Assembly: GCA_964374095.1 (NCBI GenBank)
Contig: CAYJXJ010000019.1
Location: forward strand, 1 to 38,989
Length of the DNA: 38,989 nucleotides
Origin: CAYJXJ01 sp964374095
GTDB taxonomy: Bacteria > Elusimicrobiota > Elusimicrobia > UBA1565 > UBA9628
Direction of reading: 5' to 3'
In this document: in pieces, positions 8,219 to 14,521 of the stretch
Position numbering within the stretch: position 1 is the first letter of the stretch
How the letters are laid out: each line of letters opens with the position of its first letter
Made by a program: the position numbers and the translations under genes
Notes under the pieces: generated by a model
The model's input: only the letters and a program-made list of their open reading frames with translations
Database searches by the model: none
Told to the model about the DNA's origin: nothing

Positions 8219-8238
8219 AACTGTACGCGCGTACAGTT
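8219..8238. repeat. 20-bp perfect palindrome
   Basis: AACTGTACGCGCGTACAGTT is identical to its reverse complement. It lies between the transposase remnant and the 3' end of the minus-strand phosphotransferase gene. It could be an operator-like site, an element end, or a terminator core lacking a loop and U-tract. Confidence 0.8.
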
Positions 8239-8343
8239 CCATCCGTTCAAAACCCCGGGAACTGGGTGGGCCACACGCTTGACCCGGGGGGAGCTTGGGG
8301 TTGCGCGGCCATCGCGGGTTGTGGCGCGCGAGGTCCGACGGGC

Positions 8344-9240
8344 TTAGGCTTCGGCGATCCAGCGGGCGAATGTCGGCGTCCCGACATTGCGCAGGAAGCG
8401 GTCCGCGTGCTTGATGCCGTAGCCCTTGAAGTCGAAGTCGATCTCGGAGATTCCGGACTGCATGAAGCCCCAGAAGGCCTCGCGCAGGTCCGAGGCCAAG
8501 CGGTGGAGATTGAGGCGCGCCACGGCCCGCGGCGAGCAGTCTCCGGAATACTCGCGGAGGAGGAGCCGGCATCGGTCGGAGCTCAGGCGCTGATTGACGG
8601 CGAAGTTGCCCAGATCGAAGTAGGGATCGCCCATGGCCGCGTATTCCCAGTCGAGAATCCGTATCGCCTTGCCGTCGTCGATAAGATTCGACGCCAGCAG
8701 GTCGTTGTGGCAGGGGCGCGGGTCTTCGATCGGTACGAGGGCTTTCTCGATGACGCTCATGAGTTCGAAGACCCGGGGCAGGCGGTCGGCGACCTCGCGC
8801 ATGAGCCGGCGGGAGAACCGGCGGGCATAATAGTTGCGGACCGTCTCGAAGGGGGAAAAGAAGCCGGGGAAGGGAGGGCCGTCGTGGGCGCGGCGGATCG
8901 TCTTGACGATCCGCCGCAGGGTCGCCGGACGGGCCGCTTCGGTCCGTGACACCGCTTTTCCGGGAATGAAGCGCGTGATGACGGCTCCTTCCTTGGTGAA
9001 TCGCCGGAAAATCTCCGGCCCGATGCCCAGGTCCGCGGCGACGCGGGCGCAGGCCTGTTCGCGCCCGCGGTCGATGCCCAGGTCCGACGCCCCCCGACCG
9101 TCCAGGCGCAGGACGAATACTTCGCCACCGGCCTCGATTTTGTAGTTCTCGTTGGTGATGCCGCCCTGGAGCGCGCTGACTTTGACGCTGGACCCCGACC
9201 ATTCCGGGACGCGGTCGATGATGTCGCCCAGACGGCTCAC
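8344..9240 (-). CDS. Choline/ethanolamine kinase-like (APH-fold) phosphotransferase
   Basis: 298 residues. The N-lobe has GGITNENYKI (Gly-rich loop, residues 26-35) and VFVLRLDG with the ATP-binding Arg. The C-lobe has the Brenner motif CHNDLLASN (His178, Asp180, Asn185) and ILDWEYAAMGDPYFDLGN with Asp197 as metal ligand. This order is typical of LicA/choline-kinase relatives that phosphorylate small alcohols, including lipid or polysaccharide head-group precursors. The start ATG overlaps the stop of the upstream phosphatase gene by 4 nt, so it is the last gene of a three-gene minus-strand operon. Choline is the likeliest substrate by family, but other amino-alcohols or sugars are possible. 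Confidence 0.85.
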   Translation of the reverse strand: MSRLGDIIDRVPEWSGSSVKVSALQGGITNENYKIEAGGEVFVLRLDGRGASDLGIDRGREQACARVAADLGIGPEIFRRFTKEGAVITRFIPGKAVSRTEAARPATLRRIVKTIRRAHDGPPFPGFFSPFETVRNYYARRFSRRLMREVADRLPRVFELMSVIEKALVPIEDPRPCHNDLLASNLIDDGKAIRILDWEYAAMGDPYFDLGNFAVNQRLSSDRCRLLLREYSGDCSPRAVARLNLHRLASDLREAFWGFMQSGISEIDFDFKGYGIKHADRFLRNVGTPTFARWIAEA

Positions 9241-10046
9241 GTCGCCAGAAGACGGCGCAGCCGCTTGACGACTCGGGGCTTGCCGCAGACGATGTTGTAG
9301 AAATGACCGCCCTTCCCGTCCGGCAGCCGCGAGACCAGTTCGAATTTCCCGCCGGCTTCCTCGATGATGACTTGAGTGGCGGCCATGTCCCAGATTCGGA
9401 TGCCGTAGTCGACCATGGCCCCGACGGCCCCCTCCGCCGCCAGGGCGTGGCCGAAGCAGTCGGCGTAGGTCCGGACCTGGGGGTGGCCCTTGAGGAGTCG
9501 GTCAAAGGCGGGGCCGCTTCCCACCTTAAGGAAGTGCATGCGGTCCCCGGTGGCGATGATTTCCCCCGCCGCCGGCGTCCCGTCGTCGCGCAGCCGCAGG
9601 GGCTTGCCGTTGCGCCGGGCCCCCAGGCCCGCCGCGGCCGCGTAGCGCAGGCCGAGCGCCGGATGGTCGATTATTCCCAAGACGGGCTTTCCCCGCCGGT
9701 GGAGGGCGAGTATGGTCCCGTAGAGGGGGATGCCGCGGGTGAAGCTCAGGGTTCCGTCGATCGGGTCGATGATCCATTGGAATTCGGCCTCCGGGCGAAC
9801 CCGCTCGAACTCCTCCCCGAGTATGCCGTGGTCGGGGAAGCGCCGGGCGATGGCGGCGCGCAGGACTTTCTCGGCGGCGAGGTCGGCGTCGGTGACGAAG
9901 CTCTTGTCGGGCTTGGCGCGGGTCGTGAACCCGCGGGCTGCGGCGCGCAGGATGACCCGCCGCGACCCGTCGACGACCCTATGGGCCGCGCGGAGGAAAG
10001 ACCTTCGGGAAGTCAGGGGGATCGGGTCTTCGGCGGCGGCCGGCAC
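9237..10046 (-). CDS. Inositol-monophosphatase-family phosphatase
   Basis: 269 residues with the full metal-binding set of the IMPase/FBPase fold: GEE (77-79), DPIDGT (Asp94, Asp97, Thr99) and WDMAA (Asp220). Family enzymes hydrolyse inositol phosphate, histidinol phosphate or PAP. The sequence does not decide, though histidinol-phosphatase-type members of about 260 residues look very similar. The GTG start lies 4 nt after the stop of the response-regulator gene and the stop overlaps the next ATG, so it is the middle gene of the operon. With the kinase-like partner it may control a phosphorylated small-molecule pool (inference). Confidence 0.85.
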   Translation of the reverse strand: MPAAAEDPIPLTSRRSFLRAAHRVVDGSRRVILRAAARGFTTRAKPDKSFVTDADLAAEKVLRAAIARRFPDHGILGEEFERVRPEAEFQWIIDPIDGTLSFTRGIPLYGTILALHRRGKPVLGIIDHPALGLRYAAAAGLGARRNGKPLRLRDDGTPAAGEIIATGDRMHFLKVGSGPAFDRLLKGHPQVRTYADCFGHALAAEGAVGAMVDYGIRIWDMAATQVIIEEAGGKFELVSRLPDGKGGHFYNIVCGKPRVVKRLRRLLAT

Positions 10047-10050
10047 GGTC

Positions 10051-11301
10051 CTAAAGCTTGAGTCCCAGCCCGTCCTGGGCCGCGAAGCACGTCACGGAAC
10101 TTCCCTTTTTGGCGAGGTACTCCCGGCTTTCGGCGAGGTGGCGGTCCATCTCTTCGTCGGTGTGGGTCGGGTCGTGGTGGAAGAGGGCGAGCTGCTTGAC
10201 CTTGGCCTTGATGGCCAGGTCGAGCACGTCGGTGAAGGTGCTGTGGCCCCAGGTGCGCTTGTACTTGTACTCCTCGTCGGTGTACTGGGCCTCGCTGATC
10301 AGCAGGTCGGCGCCTGCGACGAACTTGGCCAGGAGCGCGTCCTCGCGGTCCGAGAACTCCCCCTTCTCGTTGAGCTTGGCGTAGGGCTCGTGGTCGCTCA
10401 CGTAGCAGACCGACCAATTGGCCGCGTCGAAGCGGAAGCCCACCGTCATTCCGGGATGATTGAGGAAGTGATAAGAGACCCGGACCGGCCCGAGCTTGAC
10501 GGGGCCCGTCAGCTCCGAGATCTGCAGCTTGGAAGGCATCTTATCCATGGCGATCGGAAAGTAGGAGGGGGCCATCTGCTGGGTGAAGACCTCCTCGAAA
10601 CTCTGCGTGGTCCCGTGCATCCCGTAAATCGTGAAGCGGTTCTGCGGGAGATAGGCCGGGACGAAGAAGGGAAATCCCTGGATGTGGTCCCAGTGGGTGT
10701 GGCCGATGAAGATGTGCCCCGTGATGGGGCGCGGGCCGAATTCCTTCATTAAGGAGAGTCCGAGTTCCCGAATACCCGTCCCGGCGTCGATGATGATTAG
10801 AAGCTCGCCGACGCGCAGTTCGACGCAGGGGGTGTTGCCGCCGTAGCGCTGGGTCAGCGGTCCGGGCGCCGGGAGAGACCCGCGCGTCCCCCAAAACTTG
10901 AGCTCCAGCGCGGTCTGAACGTCGCCGATCAGTTCCGAGACTTGGCCGAGCAGGTCGGCGGCCTGGAAGGGTTTGACGATATAATTGTCGGCCCCGGCCT
11001 GCTTGGCGGTGGCGATGTCGTGGGAATAGGACTTGGAGGAAGAGATGAGGACCTTGACTCCTTTGAGCGCCGCGTCCTGCTTGAGCTTTTGGCAGACCTC
11101 GAATCCGTGCATGCGCGGCATGAGAAGATCGAGGATGGCCAGTTCGGGCTTCACGGCGCGGATGATTTCCAGGCCGGCCGCTCCATCCGGGGCCGTCGTG
11201 ACCTCGTAGTCGTCGGCCAGGATGAAGCTCATGAATTCGAGCATTCCCGGATCGTCGTCAACCACGACGATCTTCTTGCGCGGGCCGTGGCCGGAGGCCA
11301 T
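10051..11301 (-). CDS. Response-regulator receiver fused to a metallo-beta-lactamase-fold phosphodiesterase
   Basis: 416 residues. Residues 10-122 form a CheY-like receiver: acidic triad Asp15-Asp17, phospho-acceptor Asp58 in LAILDLLMP, switch Ser in LISSSK and Lys110 in YIVKPF. From about 133 a metallo-beta-lactamase domain begins (LKFWGTRGSLPAPGP...YGGNTPCVEL), with the dinuclear metal motif HTHWDH (His201, His203, Asp205, His206) and later NHPGMT, SDHE, SEAQY and GHST histidines. This MBL type is close to class II cyclic-nucleotide phosphodiesterases and ribonuclease-Z-like enzymes. The output is therefore enzymatic, not DNA binding: phosphorylation probably tunes hydrolysis of a nucleotide signal. 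It leads the operon with the phosphatase and kinase-like genes. No histidine kinase is nearby. Confidence 0.9.
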   Translation of the reverse strand: MASGHGPRKKIVVVDDDPGMLEFMSFILADDYEVTTAPDGAAGLEIIRAVKPELAILDLLMPRMHGFEVCQKLKQDAALKGVKVLISSSKSYSHDIATAKQAGADNYIVKPFQAADLLGQVSELIGDVQTALELKFWGTRGSLPAPGPLTQRYGGNTPCVELRVGELLIIIDAGTGIRELGLSLMKEFGPRPITGHIFIGHTHWDHIQGFPFFVPAYLPQNRFTIYGMHGTTQSFEEVFTQQMAPSYFPIAMDKMPSKLQISELTGPVKLGPVRVSYHFLNHPGMTVGFRFDAANWSVCYVSDHEPYAKLNEKGEFSDREDALLAKFVAGADLLISEAQYTDEEYKYKRTWGHSTFTDVLDLAIKAKVKQLALFHHDPTHTDEEMDRHLAESREYLAKKGSSVTCFAAQDGLGLKL

Positions 11302-11307
11302 ATCAGG

Positions 11308-11336
11308 GTTTTAACATGATAGGGGCGGGACGTCAA
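11308..11336 (-). promoter_or_regulatory. Promoter of the receiver-MBL operon
   Basis: On the minus strand TTGACG (11336-11331) and TAAAAC (11313-11308) are 17 bp apart, and the -10 ends 6 nt before the ATG at 11301. This predicts a leaderless mRNA. An alternative -10, TATCAT (11321-11316), has poor spacing to that -35. Confidence 0.55.
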
Positions 11337-11368
11337 GGACAACCGACTCGCCGCGCGGGCCCGGTCTT

Positions 11369-12100
11369 TTAAGGAAGCCGGATCCGCGACACCGACACCG
11401 ATCGGTACATCGCGATCTTGGCGAGGTACTGCCGCGTGGACTTGAGGAGCGGACGGCGCTTGAGGTAGCGCGTGCCGGCTTGATAGGCCGCCAGCACCCG
11501 GTTGACGGCCCAGCGGGGGGCGGCGGCGTAGGAGCCGGTGAGCCCGTAGCGGCGAAAGACGATGCGGAAAAGGTGGGCGAGATAGGCGGCTCCGGCCCGG
11601 ATGTTGGACTCGGCCTGGAAGAGGCGGTGGCGCGGGATGCCCATGTACTCGGCGGTCTTGGGCATGAGCTGCATGAGCCCCAGGGCCCCGGCGCGGGACC
11701 GGGCGGTCGTCTTGAACTCGGATTCGGCCGCGATGACGGATTTCACCAGCCGCGGGTTCAAGGAGCGTTTCTGAGCCTCGGCGAGGATGACGGAATCGAA
11801 TCGGTGGATGGAGTCCTTGCCTCCGAGCATGCGGCGCAGGTGGGTGCGGTACTGGCGGGCCATCTTCCCGGGATTGGTGAGGGGAACAGGTATGGGCCGC
11901 GGGGGCCGTGCCGGCGCCGCCCTGGAAACCGGCGCGCCGTCGAAGAGCAGCCCGAACCGGGCCGCAGTGGGAACGCCGCGCAGGCCCGGGGCGGCGGCCC
12001 AGGCGAGCAGCCCCTCCCCGCTATCGGGCAGGCGGACCTCGGCGGCCGAGAGGGGGATTGCCGCCGCGGCCACGGCCGTCCAGAGCGGGAATATTCGCAT
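11369..12100 (-). CDS. Exported lytic transglycosylase (SLT domain)
   Basis: 243 residues from ATG at 12100. A longer frame to 12391 exists but would run into the divergent gene and places the signal peptide internally. MRIFPLWTAVAAAAIPLSAA is a signal peptide. A proline-rich spacer (60-75) leads to an SLT domain at about 100-235: VIAAESEF with the catalytic Glu126, GALGLMQLMPKTA, NIRAGAAYL and VLAAYQAGT. Such enzymes cleave the MurNAc-GlcNAc bond in peptidoglycan with 1,6-anhydro-MurNAc formation, in the periplasm or anchored to a membrane. A -10-like TATCCT ends 6 nt before the ATG. It is a single gene, divergent from the neighbouring membrane protein. Confidence 0.9.
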   Translation of the reverse strand: MRIFPLWTAVAAAAIPLSAAEVRLPDSGEGLLAWAAAPGLRGVPTAARFGLLFDGAPVSRAAPARPPRPIPVPLTNPGKMARQYRTHLRRMLGGKDSIHRFDSVILAEAQKRSLNPRLVKSVIAAESEFKTTARSRAGALGLMQLMPKTAEYMGIPRHRLFQAESNIRAGAAYLAHLFRIVFRRYGLTGSYAAAPRWAVNRVLAAYQAGTRYLKRRPLLKSTRQYLAKIAMYRSVSVSRIRLP

Positions 12101-12106
12101 TAATGC

Positions 12107-12112
12107 AGGATA
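12107..12112 (-). promoter_or_regulatory. -10-like box of the lytic transglycosylase gene
   Basis: TATCCT on the minus strand ends 6 nt before the ATG at 12100. The -35 region lies in G-rich DNA and is not recognisable. Confidence 0.35.
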
Positions 12113-12171
12113 GCCCCCCGGGCGGGCGGGCGGGAGGGCCTTTGGGGCCGCGTGCGCGGGCCGGAGGTCCT

Positions 12172-12180
12172 TGATATAAT
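12172..12180 (+). promoter_or_regulatory. Extended -10 promoter of the YbhN-like gene
   Basis: TGATATAAT is a perfect extended -10 element (TGn plus TATAAT at 12175-12180). It ends 11 nt before the ATG at 12192. No -35 consensus is needed or seen. Confidence 0.6.
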
Positions 12181-12191
12181 AGGCCCCCCGA

Positions 12192-13346
12192 ATGGGCTTT
12201 GACCTGGAGACGTTTCGCCGCGTGCTGGCCGGGCGCAAGGTGTCGCACCGCCGCGCGGTCATTGCCCTGGGAATCGGCATTTCGCTGAGCATCCTGCTAT
12301 GGATGATGCTCGCCCACGCCGCCGAGCTCCTGGACGTGGCCGGGCGTCTCCAGTGGCGCTTCGTGGCGGCCGCCGTCGCGGTCTCGCTCATCAGCTACTT
12401 CATGGTCGGGTTGGCCCTGTGGGAAGTCCTGAGGCTCCTGGGGCACCGGCTGGCCTTCCCGGAAGTCTTCGGGATCGGCTTCGTCTCCAACACCGCCAAC
12501 TATTTCGTTTCCTCGGCCGGTATCAGCGGGTTCGCCCTGAAGGCCCATCTTCTTCATAAGCGCGGGGTGCCCTACGGGACCACGGTGACCGCCTCGGTGG
12601 TCAGCACCGCGATCCTGTATTTCGTGTTGGCGGTCATCATCGCCCAGGGGCTCGCCTACCTCGTCCTGCGCGTCCGGGGCGGCATCATCCAGGTCCTGGA
12701 AGGGGCGTTGGGCCTGGCGGTAATGGCGGCGGTCGCCGTGCCCCTGCTCAAGTTCTTCTTCGACCGGGAACTGCGGGGCCGCCTGTCGAAAAAAGTCTTC
12801 TTGTGGGTCAATCATTGCTCCTACTACTTCTCTTCCAGCGAGATCCCCCACGAGGATTTCCATCGCTTCATGGACCAGCTCAACCAGGGGCTGGATTTCA
12901 TCCACGAGGACCGCGGCCGGCTGACCAAGACGATCCTCTACACCTGCCTGGACTGGGCCTTCTGCATGCTCACCCTCTACTACGGGTTTAGGGCCGTGGG
13001 CCTCAAGCTGGGCGTGGGGCATTTGAGCACGGGGTTCGCCGTGGGCCAGGCGATGACCCTGATCCCTATTCTTCCCGGAGGCCTCGGCGCCATGGAGGCC
13101 AGCATGGCGGCCGTCTACGAGACGATGCGCATCCCCTGGGAATCGGCGGTCGTCGCCGCCCTGGTATTTCGCATGGCCTATTACCTCATTCCCGGGCTGG
13201 TGAGCGTGTTTCTGTTGTGGGGCCTGAAGATGTCGGAGCCGGAGTTGGTCGAGGAGACGGTGGCCGACACCCTGCCGGAGGAACTCAAGGTCATCGCCGA
13301 GGAGCTTGAGCGCGCGCGCGGGCCGGTCCCCCCGGAGACGGGATGA
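12192..13346 (+). CDS. YbhN/LPG-synthase-TM family integral membrane protein
   Basis: 384 residues with about eight hydrophobic helices, beginning AVIALGIGISLSILLWMMLA. Features of the PF03706-type fold are present: GFVSNTANYFVSSAGISGFA near residue 95, a central cytosolic charged loop (about 195-250) and the late signature MTLIPILPGGLGAMEASMAA. In MprF the same fold flips lysyl-phosphatidylglycerol; stand-alone members lack the synthase domain and are thought to move lipids or act in envelope lipid handling. No aminoacyltransferase domain is present here. The gene stands alone and divergent from the lytic transglycosylase. The specific lipid is unknown. Confidence 0.85.
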   Translation: MGFDLETFRRVLAGRKVSHRRAVIALGIGISLSILLWMMLAHAAELLDVAGRLQWRFVAAAVAVSLISYFMVGLALWEVLRLLGHRLAFPEVFGIGFVSNTANYFVSSAGISGFALKAHLLHKRGVPYGTTVTASVVSTAILYFVLAVIIAQGLAYLVLRVRGGIIQVLEGALGLAVMAAVAVPLLKFFFDRELRGRLSKKVFLWVNHCSYYFSSSEIPHEDFHRFMDQLNQGLDFIHEDRGRLTKTILYTCLDWAFCMLTLYYGFRAVGLKLGVGHLSTGFAVGQAMTLIPILPGGLGAMEASMAAVYETMRIPWESAVVAALVFRMAYYLIPGLVSVFLLWGLKMSEPELVEETVADTLPEELKVIAEELERARGPVPPETG

Positions 13347-13592
13347 GATACGCGGCAATCGTCGCGATAGGGAATTCAGTGAGTGACGATGGGGATACCG
13401 GTCGCTCACGAAGCCGCGATTGGGAGACGAGCCCCGCTACCATGAGTCGAGGCGGTCTCCCGAAGGGAAATCCGGGAAATAACCACCCCGCGGCGGACGT
13501 GTGGCTCGAACGTCCCTGACTTTCGAGGTCCTTCTGGCCGGGGCCCGGCAACATTCGACCGCTTTCAAAAAATCTCGCAAAATCCAACATCT

Positions 13593-13614
13593 GAACTCGC
13601 GCCGGCGCGAGTTC
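13593..13614. repeat. 22-bp perfect palindrome upstream of nuoJ
   Basis: The arm GAACTCGCGCC is followed immediately by its exact reverse complement. It lies 126 bp before the nuoJ start, between A-rich and T-rich patches. It could be a dimeric operator site; as RNA it would be a strong hairpin, and TTTTT follows 10 nt after the right arm, so an intrinsic terminator or attenuator is possible too. Confidence 0.75.
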
Positions 13615-13726
13615 GCTTCCAGTCTTTTTCAGCAAAATTTGGCATTCGGCCTATTTTCCGGGGACTTTTCAGGGGAGTCGCTGCCGGGGCGAATCTGACG
13701 GTCGTCAATGGAAGCGCAGGTTATTG

Positions 13727-13732
13727 TAGAAT
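13727..13732 (+). promoter_or_regulatory. -10-like box of nuoJ
   Basis: TAGAAT, preceded by TATTG, ends 7 nt before the GTG of nuoJ. No clear -35. The predicted transcript would begin at or next to the start codon. Confidence 0.4.
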
Positions 13733-13739
13733 CTCGCGA

Positions 13740-14225
13740 GTGAACAGCTTGGTGGTCCAGCTCGCCGCGGCATTGGCCGTGCTCTTCGCCGGGCTGGCCG
13801 TGATCCAGCGCCGACTCTACGCCAGCGCGGCCTGCCTGCTGGCCGCCCTGCTGCATGTATCGGCGGTCCTCTTCGTGGCGGGCGCCCCCTTGGTCGCTTT
13901 CCTGCAGATGATGATCACCGGCGGCGCGGTGATGGTCCTCATCGTCGTGACCATCATGTCGGGTCCGGGGGAGCTTCGCCGGCCCTGGGCGGGGGTTCGC
14001 GTGCCGCGCGCCGCGGCCTTGGCGCCGGCGGTTCTCGTCGCGGCGGAGGTCGCGGCGGCGCTTTGGCGGGGCGGGGCTCAGGCCTCGGGCCCCGCGAGTC
14101 CCGGCGTGGAGTCGGCGATAGGGGCGGTCCTCTTCGGGCCTTACGCCTTGGCCACCGAGGCGGTCGCCCTGCTCCTCTTCATCGCGGCCCTGGCGGTTTT
14201 CGAGCCGGAACGAGCCTCCCGGTGA
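13740..14225 (+). CDS. nuoJ: NADH-quinone oxidoreductase subunit J
   Basis: 161 residues from GTG at 13740, with five hydrophobic segments. The conserved NuoJ core is seen in AFLQMMITGGAVMVLIVVTI, corresponding to the E/G-AxVLxLFxxxxML helix that lines the proton path. The C-terminal helix is LATEAVALLLFIAALAVFEP. NuoJ is part of the membrane arm next to NuoH and NuoA. It is the first gene of the rearranged complex I cluster; normally nuoA comes first. Its stop overlaps the nuoK GTG (GTGA), which implies translational coupling. Confidence 0.9.
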   Translation: MNSLVVQLAAALAVLFAGLAVIQRRLYASAACLLAALLHVSAVLFVAGAPLVAFLQMMITGGAVMVLIVVTIMSGPGELRRPWAGVRVPRAAALAPAVLVAAEVAAALWRGGAQASGPASPGVESAIGAVLFGPYALATEAVALLLFIAALAVFEPERASR

Positions 14226-14518
14226 CCGTCGCGGTTTGGCAGGCCGCCTCCCTGGTGTTTTTGTGCGGCTTGGCCATGCTGCTGCTGCGCGCGCAGCTCA
14301 TGGCCATGCTCCTGGGGCTTGAGCTCATGCTGGCGGCCGCCAACCTGCTCTTGGCGTACCACGCCGCCGCCTTCGACGATCCCCGCGGTTTGGCGGCGGC
14401 CGTCCTGATCCTCGGGGTGGGCGCCGCCGAGGCGGTGCTCGGCCTGGCGCTGATCCTGGCCCTGCGCCGCTCCGGCGTCGATCCGGAGTCCCCGAATCTG
14501 ACCGCCATCGGAGACTGA
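14222..14518 (+). CDS. nuoK: NADH-quinone oxidoreductase subunit K
   Basis: 98 residues starting at the GTG that overlaps the nuoJ stop. There are three transmembrane helices with the characteristic glutamates: Glu in LLGLELMLAAANLLL (equivalent to E. coli Glu36) and Glu in GVGAAEAVLGLALILAL (equivalent to Glu72), both essential for proton translocation in the family. Length matches the usual 100 residues. It is followed 3 bp later by nuoL. Confidence 0.95.
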   Translation: MTVAVWQAASLVFLCGLAMLLLRAQLMAMLLGLELMLAAANLLLAYHAAAFDDPRGLAAAVLILGVGAAEAVLGLALILALRRSGVDPESPNLTAIGD

Positions 14519-14521
14519 GGC

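Larger units (their letters stand above)
13347..13739. other. Non-coding region ahead of the nuo cluster
   Basis: No credible gene in 393 bp. It holds an imperfect stem-loop (13379-13387 pairing with 13401-13409, one G-U-type mismatch, 13-nt loop), which may end the upstream gene; a 22-bp perfect palindrome at 13593-13614; A/T-rich patches around 13565-13650; and the -10-like TAGAAT just before nuoJ. The region is the obvious place for regulation of the complex I genes. Confidence 0.55.

Noticed and set aside
8949..10752. Long plus-strand frames opposite the phosphatase and receiver-MBL genes
   Set aside because: They are shadows typical of high-GC DNA. The minus strand carries complete catalytic motifs.
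12101..12391. N-terminal extension of the lytic transglycosylase to 12391
   Set aside because: It would overlap the divergent gene and its promoter and bury the signal peptide. ATG at 12100 with a -10 box upstream is better.
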